64,000 nucleotides of DNA from Halopseudomonas phragmitis (GCF_002056295.1 NZ_CP020100.1:3805501-3869500); one strand, 5' to 3'; numbered from the stretch's first letter, positions 7,322 through 17,074 are shown. Notes: generated by a model not told the origin, from the sequence alone. Program-made: numbers and translations.

Positions 7322-8524
7322 TTATGGTTCGCTATCCAGCACGGACATTTTCCCCCGCCCAGCCTTGGCCTCAGGCCCCAGGGTTACGACGCTGTTCAGT
7401 ATCAGTCGAACCAGTTCAGTCTGTCGCCTGACCCCGGTCTTGGAGAAAATCGCTCGCAGGTGCGCACGCGCCGTATTGCGCCTGATCCCCAAAGACTGGG
7501 CAGCATCCTCAAGCGAAAGACCATTGGCCAATTCCATTGCCAAGGCCGCCTCTGAAGGAGTGAAACCAAAGACCTGGCGCGTCATCGCGGCACTCAGCAT
7601 CGACTTTCCTACCGCATCTCGTACGTAAACAATCACACGAGGTCGGCCGCCGCCTTCTTCCCACTCTTGCTGTGGAACTGGCTCTACCACCAGTCCCAGG
7701 CTGACCTGACCGGAAGGACGCGATACCGACAGGGCCTCGGAAAGCGGTGCAGGGCCACTGGGCTCTGCCTGCAGTGCCGCGCGTATGGCCTGATAGAGGC
7801 GCTTGTTGTCTCCCGGATAGCTGGCCTCAAGACGCCCGGCCACCACCTTGAGGCCATCATTGTGTTCCAGCATGCTGCGGGCAGTCTGATTGTCTTCAAG
7901 AATCCTGCCGCTCTCATCCAGCACCAGGGTAGCTATTGACAGGCGGCCTATGGCCTGGGAATACAAACTGCTCAAAGACTCCCGATGCCCGAGCAGCCCA
8001 TGGATATGCAACGCCCTGCCCATGTGCGGGATAAGGCCGGCACAGAAGCGTTTTTCCTGCTCGCTAAAGTCCGGCATGCTTTCCGGACGGGTGATTCGAA
8101 AACGAAAGATACCACCACTGGATGGAGAAATATCAGCCCCCATCACATGGAACACACCCTGAGGCTCGCAGAAACTCTTGAAGTAGTCCGAAGCACGCCA
8201 GGCCGTCTTGCTCATGACATCAGTTACGGTAAATACCCGATTAACCGGCGTGTTGACGAACGGGGTTTCGGTATAGGGATAGGTGATATAGGTGATACTG
8301 CCCTGCCCCTCAACATCCCCGATAACGATCATCAGCCCTTTATCGGAGTCTTGCGGTGTACGCAGGATCAAAGTCACGAAGTTGGCCTGCATCAGACTCT
8401 GAATACGCGAGAGGAAGCGGCTCCAGCTATGATCGTCAATCGCAGAATCATACAAATCAGCCAGCAGCCGGTCATACTCTGCAACATCAAGCATGAGCCG
8501 CTGACGCGCCATCTCGCTCATCAT
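7322..8524 (-). CDS. LuxR-type transcriptional regulator, paralogue 2
   Basis: 400 residues, starting at tandem ATGs (8524/8521) three bases after the RND gene's stop, with AGGGGCG upstream. It has the same layout as paralogue 1: sensor-like N-terminal half with GVFHVMGADIS and FRFRITRPES, PAS-like middle (ATLVLDESGRILEDN) and C-terminal LuxR HTH (FGFTPSEAALAMELANGLS ... NTARAHLRAIFSKTGVRRQ). The pair clearly arose by tandem duplication and both copies keep an intact HTH. They may sense different pathway intermediates or regulate different sites. It probably shares a transcript with the RND and YCF48 genes upstream. Confidence 0.85.
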   Translation of the reverse strand: MMSEMARQRLMLDVAEYDRLLADLYDSAIDDHSWSRFLSRIQSLMQANFVTLILRTPQDSDKGLMIVIGDVEGQGSITYITYPYTETPFVNTPVNRVFTVTDVMSKTAWRASDYFKSFCEPQGVFHVMGADISPSSGGIFRFRITRPESMPDFSEQEKRFCAGLIPHMGRALHIHGLLGHRESLSSLYSQAIGRLSIATLVLDESGRILEDNQTARSMLEHNDGLKVVAGRLEASYPGDNKRLYQAIRAALQAEPSGPAPLSEALSVSRPSGQVSLGLVVEPVPQQEWEEGGGRPRVIVYVRDAVGKSMLSAAMTRQVFGFTPSEAALAMELANGLSLEDAAQSLGIRRNTARAHLRAIFSKTGVRRQTELVRLILNSVVTLGPEAKAGRGKMSVLDSEP

Positions 8525-8527
8525 TGG

Positions 8528-10921
8528 CTAACGCCCCTGCAAGCCGGTCGGCTGAGACCCGCTCAACCTAGCAGTGACGGAAACCAGCGGCTTGCCCCGA
8601 TTGAACCAGGCTGCCAGCCCAGGCAGCAGGAAGATCGCGCCAAACACGTTGACCAGGAACATGAAGGCCAGCAGGATGCCCATGTCGGCCTGGAACTTCA
8701 GCGGTGCAAACACCCAGGTGCCGACCCCGACTGACATGGTAAAGGCTGTAAAGAGAGCTGCTGTTCCCCGCTGGCACATAGCTTCATAGAAAGACGTACG
8801 CACATCCTTACCCAACGCCAGTTCATGCTGCATGCGCTCATACAGATAAATGCCGTAATCCACCCCTACGCCCACACCCAGCGCCATGACCGGCAAGGTG
8901 GCGACCTTCAGGCCAATGCCGAACAAAGCCATCACGGCACTACACAAGGTGGCGACAATAGCCAGAGGGATCAGGATGCACAGCACTGCCCGTCCGGAGC
9001 GGAAAGTCAGCCAGCAGAACAGTGCCACCGCCAGCAACAGTGAGCCATGCATCTGAGCCTCAGCCTGCTGCACCGCTTCATTGGAAGCAGCCATGACACC
9101 AACGTTGCCACCGGCCAGTTTGAATGCGACCTTGGGCTCGTCAATCCGTGCGATGATCCGTTCAACCTGATCCACCACATGAGTAATGGTGTCGCCCTCA
9201 TGGTCGTTCAGAAACAGCAGCACCTGCATGGTCTGACAGCCATCCACTACCAACCCGTGGGAGTCGGAGTAGGCGCGTGATCCAGCCATCAAACCACGTG
9301 AAGAGCCTGGAATAGCGGCCCAGCGCGGATTGCCTTCATTATTTCCGGCAATCGAGACCTTGCCCATACCGGCCACACTTTGTACCGAGTTGACCCCTTC
9401 GAGACTACGCGCATGGAAATCCAGTTCCTCGACTGCCCGCATTACATCGGGGTCAAGGCAGGCTTCCTCGACACCGGTCTCCATGTAAACCGCCAGGACA
9501 TCCAGACCAATCGAGTAGCTCTGCGTGATTCGTAGATTATCCTGGTTGTACCTGGCCGACTCACGCAATTCGGGTGCACCAACGCCAACATCACCGACGA
9601 TCAAATCACGACTCTTCCAGGAACCCGCCACCAACAGGGTCAGGCTGATGGCGAACACTGCCAGCGCCGGCCCTGGGGTAGCCAGCACCGAAAGCCGCCA
9701 CCAAAGTTTGTGTTTCTCACCCTTGTGCGCCTGTTGGGCGGCATAGGCCCGCTGATCCAGCCGGAGGTAAGAAATGATGATCGGCAACATCATTTTGTTG
9801 GTGAAGATCATCAGCAAACCACCGATGCAGGCGGTAATGCCCAGCTCACGCACAATCGGAATATCGATCAACATGATCACGCCAAAACCAAGGGCATTGG
9901 TCAGCAGAGCCAGCGCACCGGGGATGAAGATCTTGCAGAAGGCACTCTTGGCGGCCGAAAAAGAGTCCATCCCGGTGAAAATGTCCTGTTTCCAGGCATT
10001 GGTCATCTGAACAGCATGGGAGACGCCGATCGAGAAGATCAGAAATGGCACCAGAATCGACATGGGGTCAATGCCCATGCCGATCAACGGCAGAGTACCC
10101 AGCAACCAAACCACCGGCACCAGCGCCACCAATAGCGCCACGACAGTCTGCACCAGCGAACGTGAATAGAACCACAGCAACAAGGCAGTCACGAAAAAGG
10201 CAATGGCAAAGAAGCCCATGACCGCGAAAAGCCCATCAATCACATCTCCAACCAGCTTGGAGAAACCAACAATATCAATTTCAATGCGCTCACCTTCAAA
10301 GCGCGCCCGGATATCCTCAAGTTGCGCAGCCACCTCTGCGTATGAGACTCGCTCGCCGGTCTCCGGGTTAAACTCCTGAAGCTCGGCATTGACGATGGCC
10401 GCAGTCAGGTTATTGGCTACCAGACGACCGATCTCGCCGGAGCGCGCGGTATTGCCACGAACCTGCTCCAGATCTTCAGGTGTACCGCTGAAATGAGGAG
10501 GAATGACCACATCACCGACAAAACCGTCCTCGGAGATTTCCACATAGCGAACATCTGGAGTGAACAGTGAACGCACGCTGGCACGACGAACCCCGGGAAT
10601 GAAGAACACTTCATCGGTTACCTGGCGCAGAACATCGAGAAACTCGGCGTTGTAGATATCACCCTCACCCTTCCAGTTAACACTGACCAGGATGGTGTTG
10701 GCTCCACTGAAGGTTTCGCTGTAATGGAGGTAGTTCTCCATATACGGATGACTGATCGGAATCTGCTTGTTGAAACCCGGATCAAGACGGATCTGCGTGG
10801 CGCTGTAGCCCAGCCCCAGCGTAACCAGCAAAAACAGCGCCAGAAAGGCCTTGCGGTTCCCCATCAACAGGTCGGCAAAGGACTCGACCCAGCGATCTAC
10901 CATACGAACGTGCTTGGCCAT
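8528..10921 (-). CDS. RND-superfamily (MMPL type) transporter
   Basis: 797 residues with two repeats of one transmembrane helix, a large periplasmic loop and five to six helices. Membrane blocks begin near residues 25, 225-380, 410 and 625-780. Motifs typical of MMPL/HAE3-like RND proteins include FLIFSIGVSHAVQM in the first half and VGVGVDYGIYLYER in the second. It acts in the inner membrane, probably proton-driven, on hydrophobic molecules. Homologues co-occur with YCF48-like, DUF1302 and DUF1329 genes in catabolic clusters for hydrophobic substrates in Pseudomonadota; all four are in this window. Direction of transport is not known. Confidence 0.85.
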   Translation of the reverse strand: MAKHVRMVDRWVESFADLLMGNRKAFLALFLLVTLGLGYSATQIRLDPGFNKQIPISHPYMENYLHYSETFSGANTILVSVNWKGEGDIYNAEFLDVLRQVTDEVFFIPGVRRASVRSLFTPDVRYVEISEDGFVGDVVIPPHFSGTPEDLEQVRGNTARSGEIGRLVANNLTAAIVNAELQEFNPETGERVSYAEVAAQLEDIRARFEGERIEIDIVGFSKLVGDVIDGLFAVMGFFAIAFFVTALLLWFYSRSLVQTVVALLVALVPVVWLLGTLPLIGMGIDPMSILVPFLIFSIGVSHAVQMTNAWKQDIFTGMDSFSAAKSAFCKIFIPGALALLTNALGFGVIMLIDIPIVRELGITACIGGLLMIFTNKMMLPIIISYLRLDQRAYAAQQAHKGEKHKLWWRLSVLATPGPALAVFAISLTLLVAGSWKSRDLIVGDVGVGAPELRESARYNQDNLRITQSYSIGLDVLAVYMETGVEEACLDPDVMRAVEELDFHARSLEGVNSVQSVAGMGKVSIAGNNEGNPRWAAIPGSSRGLMAGSRAYSDSHGLVVDGCQTMQVLLFLNDHEGDTITHVVDQVERIIARIDEPKVAFKLAGGNVGVMAASNEAVQQAEAQMHGSLLLAVALFCWLTFRSGRAVLCILIPLAIVATLCSAVMALFGIGLKVATLPVMALGVGVGVDYGIYLYERMQHELALGKDVRTSFYEAMCQRGTAALFTAFTMSVGVGTWVFAPLKFQADMGILLAFMFLVNVFGAIFLLPGLAAWFNRGKPLVSVTARLSGSQPTGLQGR

Positions 10922-10930
10922 GACAACCTC

Positions 10931-11899
10931 TTATTGACCGATGACAGCGAGATAAGTGCGTCCCTTTTGTGTCAGGCCTCGTTGCCCGGCGACAAAGAGA
11001 TCACTGTTGGGCAGCACCACAGCAGAGGTCAGTGTCCCCAGCCCCTGCATGAAACCAAGATCGCCAAGCTCACCTGAGCGCGAGACATTGACATAGGCGC
11101 CGCCGGTACCAACGATCACGATACCGTCGGCATTCACGGCATGACCGTACAAGGGCAAGCGGTGTGGCAGTTCAAGCTGGTTCCAGCTCATCCCGTCATC
11201 ATGGCTGACGAACACATGACCACGCATGCCGTAGGTAACCCAGGTGCTGCCCTGCAAATGGGCAACACCAAACAGCGAGCCACGATAGAATGGCTCGATG
11301 CGCGACCAGCTTTGTCCATAATCCTCACTGCGTAGTACCAGCCCCATCTCGCCGACCATCATCTGCAGGCGCTGACCATCGCCGGCCAGATCGTTCAGGT
11401 GCTCGCCATGCAGATCCAGTTCCTGGGCTTCCCAGCTATAGCCGGCATCGTGGGAGATGAAGAAACGTCCGAAACTGCCATAGGCGAACACTTTCTGCCC
11501 GTCGGCGGTCCAGGACCCCAGCAGCGGCTCACCGGCATCGCTATCGTTCATGATCACCTGCCAGCTTTCGCCCGCATCATCACTACGCAGCATCAACTCA
11601 TCATGACCAACGGCAATCAGGGTCTGCTCGCCCAGCCAGTTGATGCCCGTCAAAGTAACAGGCAGCTCGCGGTCACTGTGGGTGGTACGCCAGGTATCAC
11701 CCAGGTCGTCACTGAGGATGATGCTGCCGCGCTCGCCCACGGCAACTACACGCCCCTCAAACTGCACCAGATCGTTGATCTGGACGCGTCCCAGATCCAT
11801 ATCGACCTGCTGATCAAGCCCTTCACTGCGCGGAGAAAAGGCGAAAACCACCAAGGCGGCAACGACTAGGCAGAAGGAATAGCTGATCAATTTGCTCAT
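10931..11899 (-). CDS. YCF48/BNR-repeat periplasmic protein
   Basis: 322 residues from ATG 11899; a GTG four codons earlier is possible. A hydrophobic N-terminus (about residues 8-22) indicates export. The rest consists of beta-propeller repeats with recurring S-x-D-x-G-x-[TS]-W motifs (SDDLGDTWR, SDDAGESWQ, SHDAGYSWE, SEDYGQSWS, SHDDGMSWN). This is the YCF48/sortilin-type fold named after a photosystem II assembly factor. In heterotrophs such genes accompany RND transporters, and here the gap is 9 bp. A role as periplasmic partner of the transporter is inferred. Confidence 0.8.
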   Translation of the reverse strand: MSKLISYSFCLVVAALVVFAFSPRSEGLDQQVDMDLGRVQINDLVQFEGRVVAVGERGSIILSDDLGDTWRTTHSDRELPVTLTGINWLGEQTLIAVGHDELMLRSDDAGESWQVIMNDSDAGEPLLGSWTADGQKVFAYGSFGRFFISHDAGYSWEAQELDLHGEHLNDLAGDGQRLQMMVGEMGLVLRSEDYGQSWSRIEPFYRGSLFGVAHLQGSTWVTYGMRGHVFVSHDDGMSWNQLELPHRLPLYGHAVNADGIVIVGTGGAYVNVSRSGELGDLGFMQGLGTLTSAVVLPNSDLFVAGQRGLTQKGRTYLAVIGQ

Positions 11900-12030
11900 G
11901 GCGCAATCCACTCTGTGATGCCCCAGTGGGACATCTCTTTGTTTTTATTTGCCTGCCAGCTGTCTGAAGGTGAGACATAACCAACTGAAACAGACCCTGG
12001 AACGATCTTGGTCCAGCCAGGCTGCGGCAA

Positions 12031-12051
12031 CATCGTCCAAATGGCTTACGT
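12031..12051 (-). promoter_or_regulatory. Recurrent regulon motif upstream of the YCF48-RND-LuxR unit
   Basis: CATCGTCCAAATGGCTTAC on the plus strand, matching the copy at 29200 in its right half (GGCTTAC). It lies 132 bp from the YCF48 start codon, farther than other copies, so a longer leader is implied. The rest of the 277-bp gap holds only this site and the downstream terminator. Confidence 0.55.
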
Positions 12052-12132
12052 GATCAAAGCAATGAGCAAGTGGCCCTGAGCAAACTGTTTCGCCGGCAGG
12101 CCGATAGGGCGCCAACGCCCCCTGAAAACGAC

Positions 12133-12155
12133 CGGGCCCGCACAAGGCGGGCCCG
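12133..12155 (-). terminator. Terminator of the HIP operon
   Basis: Perfect 9-bp GC stem CGGGCCCGC / GCGGGCCCG with loop ACAAG, followed on the minus strand by GTCGTTTTC. It lies 22 bp after the stop of the last operon gene. Confidence 0.8.
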
Positions 12156-12176
12156 TAAAGCAGTGGCGAGCATCAA

Positions 12177-13379
12177 TCACTCGAGTTCAAACAGACCAGC
12201 GGCCCCCATACCGCCACCGATACACATGGACACCACGACATAGCGCACACCACGTCGACGCCCCTCCAACAGCGCATGACCAACCATCCGTGCACCGCTC
12301 ATGCCAAACGGATGGCCGATGGAAATAGCCCCACCGTTCACATTCAGTCGCTCGTTGGGAATGCCAAGGGTGTCGCGGCAATACAGCACCTGACTGGCAA
12401 AGGCCTCATTGATCTCCCACAAGCCGATATCTTCGACCTTGAGCTGGAAGCGTTCGAGCAGTTTGGGAATCGCATAAACCGGACCAATACCCATTTCCTC
12501 CGGCTTGCAGCCCGCCACCGCGATCCCCCGATAGATGCCCAAGGGCTTGAGTCCACGACGGTTGGCTTCTTCACGGCTCATCAACAGGCAGGCGGCGGCG
12601 CCATCGGAAAACTGCGACGCATTACCGGCGGTAATATGTTCCCCTTGAGTAACCCATTGCCCGTCCTTCCATACCGGCGCCAGCCCCTGCAGGCCCTCCA
12701 GCGTCGTACTCGGGCGATTGCATTCATCCCGATCCGCACAAACCTGCTCATGCCCAGCCGGCTTGCCCTCCTTGTCGAACAGCAGCTTGCTCGCATTCAA
12801 CGGAACGATTTCCTCGGCAAACAGGCCAGCCTGCTGGGCAGCAGCCGTACGCTGCTGGCTTTGCAGGGAGTAGGCATCCTGTTCGGCCCTGCTGATGCCG
12901 TAACGGCTGGCTACGATCTCGGCGGTCTCGATCATCGGGATATAGGCACTCGGCATGACCTCCAGAACCGCTTCAGAGCGGGCACGGTAAGCATTCTTGT
13001 GCTTGGTCTGGGTCAGTGACAGCGATTCCACGCCACCGCCAATTGCCACTGACAGTTCGCCAGTCATGATTGCCTTGGCAGCCTCGCCTATGGCCATCAG
13101 TCCTGACGCACACATCCGATCCAGCGCCATACCTGGTACGGTATCCGGCAGACCGCCGGTATAGGCGCACAAACGCCCGATGTTGTAACCCTGGGTACCT
13201 TGCTGCACCGCAGCGCCCATAATCACATCGCCTACCTCAGCTGGAGCAATCCCAGCCCGCTCAACCACTGCCCGCACCACATGGCCACCCAGCACAGGGG
13301 CCTCGGTATCGTTGAAAGAGCCACGAAATGATTTGGTCAGCGCGGTCCGCGCGGTAGCAACAATCACTGCTTCTTGCAT
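12177..13379 (-). CDS. Acetyl-CoA C-acyltransferase (thiolase)
   Basis: 400 residues from ATG 13379 (GAGG 9 bp upstream). An ATG at 13394 overlaps the previous stop but lacks a ribosome site. Complete thiolase: nucleophile Cys90 (LDRMCASG), His356 (GHPFGMSG), second Cys386 (CIGGGMGAAG) and NEAFA. It is the last gene of the HIP operon. It probably performs a thiolytic chain shortening during ring degradation; the FadA6-like thiolase at 17991 is a second, distinct one in the same operon. Confidence 0.9.
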   Translation of the reverse strand: MQEAVIVATARTALTKSFRGSFNDTEAPVLGGHVVRAVVERAGIAPAEVGDVIMGAAVQQGTQGYNIGRLCAYTGGLPDTVPGMALDRMCASGLMAIGEAAKAIMTGELSVAIGGGVESLSLTQTKHKNAYRARSEAVLEVMPSAYIPMIETAEIVASRYGISRAEQDAYSLQSQQRTAAAQQAGLFAEEIVPLNASKLLFDKEGKPAGHEQVCADRDECNRPSTTLEGLQGLAPVWKDGQWVTQGEHITAGNASQFSDGAAACLLMSREEANRRGLKPLGIYRGIAVAGCKPEEMGIGPVYAIPKLLERFQLKVEDIGLWEINEAFASQVLYCRDTLGIPNERLNVNGGAISIGHPFGMSGARMVGHALLEGRRRGVRYVVVSMCIGGGMGAAGLFELE

Positions 13380-13393
13380 TGGGGAAAACCTCA

Positions 13394-13864
13394 TCAGGCA
13401 TCGGAGTTGAAGGTGTAGCGGCTGATGGTGTCGACCACGCAACCAGGTCGATCACTGCCATCGACCTCGACAGTCACTCGCACCACCACTTGCACAGCGC
13501 CATTGGCCAAAGTCTCGACCTGGGTAATTTCACCGGCGCCTCGAATCCGCGCGCCAACCCGAACCGGAGCCGGAAAACGCACCCGGTCACAGCCATAGTT
13601 GACTCCCATCTGCAGGTTCTCTACCCGCATCAGACGGGGCAGGAAGTAGTTCACCAGCGACAGGGTCAGGTAACCGTGGGCAATGGTGCCGCCGAATGGA
13701 CCAGACCTGGCTTTCTCCGGGTCAACATGAATCCACTGGTGATCACCGGTGGCCTCGGCAAACTGATCAACCCGGGACTGCTCGATCAGAAGCCAGTCTG
13801 TCACGCCGAGCGATTGGCCAAGCGCCTGTTCCAGCGCAGCGGCGCTGTCAAAAATTGTCATCAT
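13394..13864 (-). CDS. MaoC-family (R)-specific enoyl-CoA hydratase
   Basis: 156 residues with the MaoC/hydratase-2 motif: Asp/His pair in ATGDHQWIHVD, followed by GPFGGTIAHGYLTLSL. This is the single-hotdog form. It hydrates 2-enoyl-CoA esters and lies between an SDR and a thiolase, which together complete hydration, oxidation and thiolysis. Two consecutive ATGs (13864, 13861) follow GGGGAG. Confidence 0.88.
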   Translation of the reverse strand: MMTIFDSAAALEQALGQSLGVTDWLLIEQSRVDQFAEATGDHQWIHVDPEKARSGPFGGTIAHGYLTLSLVNYFLPRLMRVENLQMGVNYGCDRVRFPAPVRVGARIRGAGEITQVETLANGAVQVVVRVTVEVDGSDRPGCVVDTISRYTFNSDA

Positions 13865-13882
13865 GCTGTATCTCCCCGATTC

Positions 13883-14680
13883 TCATGCACGCTGTGAGCT
13901 GACCGGCACGATCTCGCCAGTCATATAGCTGGAGTAGTCGCAGGCCAGAAACATCATCACATTGGCCACTTCCCAGCATTCGGCGCCACGGCCATAAGCC
14001 TCGCGGGCCTCCAGCTCCTTGAGCAACGCTTCGGGGGCCGATTTGCGCAGCATCGGATGCACCGCCAATGAGGGTGCTACAGCGTTAATCCGCACCCCCA
14101 GCTCAGCCGCCTCCAGCGCCGAGCAGCGAGTCAGCGCCATGACCCCGGCCTTGGCTGCGGCATAGTGGGCCTGTTCTTTCTGCGCCCGCCAGCCAAGCAC
14201 CGAAGCATTGTTGACGATCACCGCGCCACGTCCGCGGGCCTTGACCTGCTGCAAAAAGTAGCGGGTCATACGCATAGTCCCGTTGAGCGTCACATCGATG
14301 ACCTTGTGCCACTCAGCATCCTCCATATCGATCAGCAGTTTGCTGGTGCCCAGCCCTGCGTTATTGATCAGGATGTCGATACCAGCAAGCCGGTCCTCAG
14401 CGAAGTCGATCAACGCCCGAACCTGCTCTTCATCGGCAACGTTGCAGAGCAGCCCCCAAACCGCATCCAGGCCAGTCTCCTGCTTCAGTTTCTCGACCGA
14501 CGCCGCCAGGCGACCCTCATGCACATCACTGATGACGATGCCGCGACAACCTTCTTCAACTGCCCGGGTTGCCGCAGCAAAGCCAATGCCCGCGCCAGCA
14601 GCGGCGGTTATCAGCACCGACTTGCCGCTCAGCAGGCCATGCCCCGCGACGTATTCAGGGGTTTTGATCATGTCTTTCAT
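13883..14680 (-). CDS. SDR, IpdF-like candidate
   Basis: 265 residues. The cofactor loop is unusual, TAAAGAGIGFA rather than TGxxxGIG, which I recall from IpdF-type proteins of the HIP pathway. Other SDR marks are NNAG, Ser in NNASVLG and the Y-x3-K motif HYAAAK. IpdF reduces or oxidises the indanone 5-oxygen of HIP-CoA. Assignment is by this loop and by operon company and is tentative. The start overlaps the stop of the preceding acyl-CoA dehydrogenase gene (ATGA). Confidence 0.7.
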   Translation of the reverse strand: MKDMIKTPEYVAGHGLLSGKSVLITAAAGAGIGFAAATRAVEEGCRGIVISDVHEGRLAASVEKLKQETGLDAVWGLLCNVADEEQVRALIDFAEDRLAGIDILINNAGLGTSKLLIDMEDAEWHKVIDVTLNGTMRMTRYFLQQVKARGRGAVIVNNASVLGWRAQKEQAHYAAAKAGVMALTRCSALEAAELGVRINAVAPSLAVHPMLRKSAPEALLKELEAREAYGRGAECWEVANVMMFLACDYSSYMTGEIVPVSSQRA

Positions 14681-15867
14681 GACAGTTTTCCTTTGGGTTC
14701 TTTCGGCATGCCCAGACCACGCTCGGCAATAATGTTGCGCTGGATCTGATTGGTACCGCCGTAGATGGTGTCCGAGCGCGTGAACAGGAACAGGGACTGC
14801 AAACGCGTCAGGTTGTAGGGTGCGGACTCGATAATCTCGGCTTCAGGTCCCAGTACATCCATCGCCAGCACGCCCAGGTTGCGATGCCAGCTAGCCCAGT
14901 GCAGCTTGTACACCAGCGATGACGCCTGGTCATGGCCACTGTCACTACCCGAGAGCATGCGCATGGCGTTGTAACGCATCAGTCGCAAACCGGTATGCGC
15001 CTCGGCGATACGCTGGCGGATCACTGGGTCAACAGCCGCACCATTGCTTTTGGCGATCCGAATGATCTCGTCCAGTTCATTCTGGAATTGCATCTGCTGC
15101 CCCAGGGTAGAAACCCCACGCTCAAAACCGAGCAGTGCCATGGCAACCTTCCAGCCATCTCCGGGCTCGCCGACGATATCTGCCGCAACGGCATCATCGA
15201 AGAAGACTTCGTTGAACTCCGAGGTGCCGGTCAACTGCTCGATGGGTCGTACGACCACACCTGGCTGATGCATCGACACCAGAAAGAAGCCCAGCCCCTT
15301 ATGCCCTTGCGAGTCCGGCTCGGTTCGCGCCAGGACGAAGCACCAGTCCGCCTCATGAGCCAGCGAGGTCCAGACTTTCTGCCCATTGATCAACCAGCCA
15401 CCGCCCACCGGGTCTGGCCGTGCCCGAGTTTTGACGTTAGCCAGATCAGAGCCTGCACCGGGTTCGGAATAGCCCTGACACCAAAGCTCAGTACCAGCCA
15501 GAATTCCCGGCAGATACTTGAGCTTCTGCGCCTCGCTGCCAAAGGCAATCAGGGTGGGCCCAGCCAGACCTTCGCCAATATGCCCTACCCGACCTGGGGC
15601 TCCGGCTCGAGCATATTCTTCATGAAAAATAACCTGCTGCTCGATACTGCAACCACGCCCGCCATCGGCTCTGGGCCAGCCAATACCGGTCCACCCCCCC
15701 TCAGCCAGTTTTTGCTCCCAGCGCTTGCGCTCAGCGGGGAACATGTGTTCATCGCCCGGGCCTCCGCGAAATCGGAGTGCGGCAAACTCACCTACCAGGT
15801 TCTTCCGCAACCATCCGGCAATCTCTGCGCGGAAAGCCTCGTCTTCGGCACTGAATGTCAACTTCAT
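14677..15867 (-). CDS. Acyl-CoA dehydrogenase, subunit of a probable heteromeric pair
   Basis: 396 residues covering the full ACAD fold: FAD-binding WCQGYSEPGAGSDLA and the C-terminal block IYGGTNQIQRNIIAERGLG. At the place where many ACADs have the catalytic Glu (YEGT) it has Gly, as in heterotetrameric steroid FadE enzymes, where the base lies elsewhere or in one partner. The adjacent gene (15878) encodes the probable partner. Likely dehydrogenates a steroid-derived CoA ester. Confidence 0.88.
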   Translation of the reverse strand: MKLTFSAEDEAFRAEIAGWLRKNLVGEFAALRFRGGPGDEHMFPAERKRWEQKLAEGGWTGIGWPRADGGRGCSIEQQVIFHEEYARAGAPGRVGHIGEGLAGPTLIAFGSEAQKLKYLPGILAGTELWCQGYSEPGAGSDLANVKTRARPDPVGGGWLINGQKVWTSLAHEADWCFVLARTEPDSQGHKGLGFFLVSMHQPGVVVRPIEQLTGTSEFNEVFFDDAVAADIVGEPGDGWKVAMALLGFERGVSTLGQQMQFQNELDEIIRIAKSNGAAVDPVIRQRIAEAHTGLRLMRYNAMRMLSGSDSGHDQASSLVYKLHWASWHRNLGVLAMDVLGPEAEIIESAPYNLTRLQSLFLFTRSDTIYGGTNQIQRNIIAERGLGMPKEPKGKLS

Positions 15868-15877
15868 GCTCGACTCC

Positions 15878-17059
15878 TCAACCCAGCAACAGGCTGGCGA
15901 TCAACTCGCGCTGCGCCGCGCCACTGCCCAGGTACAGCTCGCTGGCCTTGGCCCGCTTGAAGTACAGGTGCACATCGTATTCCCAGGTAAAACCCACCCC
16001 GCCATGCAGCTGAATGGCAGTACCGGCGTTGAAAAAAAAGGTATCGGAACAGTAGGCCTTGGCCATAGCGGCGGCTTCACGCAGCTCGCCGGCCAGAGTC
16101 TTGTCGCCGTCAGGATCAATGGCCTCCTGGGCCACACAGGCGGCGTAATACACCGCCGAGCGGGACACCTCACACTTGAGCAGCATATCCGCCGCCTTGT
16201 GCTTGAGCGCCTGATAACCCGCAACCGGTCGGCCAAACTGAACGCGCGCCTGCATATAGGACACACTCATGTCCAGCACCTGGCGGGCTGCGCCAGCCTG
16301 CTCTGCCGCCATGGCCAGCTTGGCCAGATCCAGCAGGGTTTCGAGTACTGCTGCCCCATCAGCCTCGGGCGCCAAACGGGCACTCTCAGGCAGGCAGACC
16401 TGATTGAGAACGATCCGCGCCTGATGCCGAGTCTGATCCATCCCTGGCTGCCATTGGCGATTGAGGCCTTGACTACCGGCCGGGACGCAAAACAACGCAA
16501 TGCCTTCACGCCCCTGGCTTGCTGCCTGACGCGCCGCCACGATCAGCAGTCCGGCGGTGTGGCCGTCGATCACATAGCGCAACTCACCACTGAGCTGATA
16601 ACCCTCGGCAGTTTTCTGCCACTCTGCCCCCAATGCTTCACAGCCCCACTGCCCGCCTCGGCGTGCAGCTTGTGGCCCAGTCCAGGCCAGGGTAGCGGTC
16701 AGTTCGCCTGCGACGATAGCGGGCAGATACTGCTGCTTCTGCGCCTCGCTACCGGCCAGCAGCAAGGCATTGACTCCCAGTCCGACGGTGGCGAAGAACG
16801 GCGAACACAGCAGCACACGCCCCATCTGCTCCAGCACTGCCGCCAGTTCAACCTGTCCCAGCCCCATACCTCCATAGGCTTCCGGTACTGTGATGGCCTG
16901 AAAGCACAGTTCCTGACAGATACGCCGCCATAGCTCCGGGTCATAACCAGCCTCAGTCACCATGGCTTTACGTACAGCGGCTGGGGTCGAGACATCCTGT
17001 AGAAAAGCCGCAGCACTATCGCGGATCATGTTCTGCTCGTCGGTAAAGCGAAACTCCAT
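15878..17059 (-). CDS. Acyl-CoA dehydrogenase, partner subunit
   Basis: 393 residues, ACAD family but divergent. The flavin-contact region reads LAWTGPQAARRGG, lacking the usual TEP/SEP GxGSD motif. The C-terminal half is canonical (QFGRPVAGYQALKHKAADM, IQLHGGVGFTWEYDVHLYFKR). A degenerate FAD motif beside a neighbour with a full one is typical of the beta subunit of alpha2-beta2 FadE pairs. It is 10 bp from the partner gene. Confidence 0.85.
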   Translation of the reverse strand: MEFRFTDEQNMIRDSAAAFLQDVSTPAAVRKAMVTEAGYDPELWRRICQELCFQAITVPEAYGGMGLGQVELAAVLEQMGRVLLCSPFFATVGLGVNALLLAGSEAQKQQYLPAIVAGELTATLAWTGPQAARRGGQWGCEALGAEWQKTAEGYQLSGELRYVIDGHTAGLLIVAARQAASQGREGIALFCVPAGSQGLNRQWQPGMDQTRHQARIVLNQVCLPESARLAPEADGAAVLETLLDLAKLAMAAEQAGAARQVLDMSVSYMQARVQFGRPVAGYQALKHKAADMLLKCEVSRSAVYYAACVAQEAIDPDGDKTLAGELREAAAMAKAYCSDTFFFNAGTAIQLHGGVGFTWEYDVHLYFKRAKASELYLGSGAAQRELIASLLLG

Positions 17060-17074
17060 GGACGACCTCCAGGC

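Noticed and set aside
11912..12176. Possible small gene in the 265-bp gap
   Set aside because: Frames there lack ribosome sites and cross the strong terminator; only the motif and terminator are supported.
15725..16933. A 402-codon plus-strand open frame
   Set aside because: Antisense shadow of the two acyl-CoA dehydrogenase genes; composition is typical of a GC-rich reverse frame.
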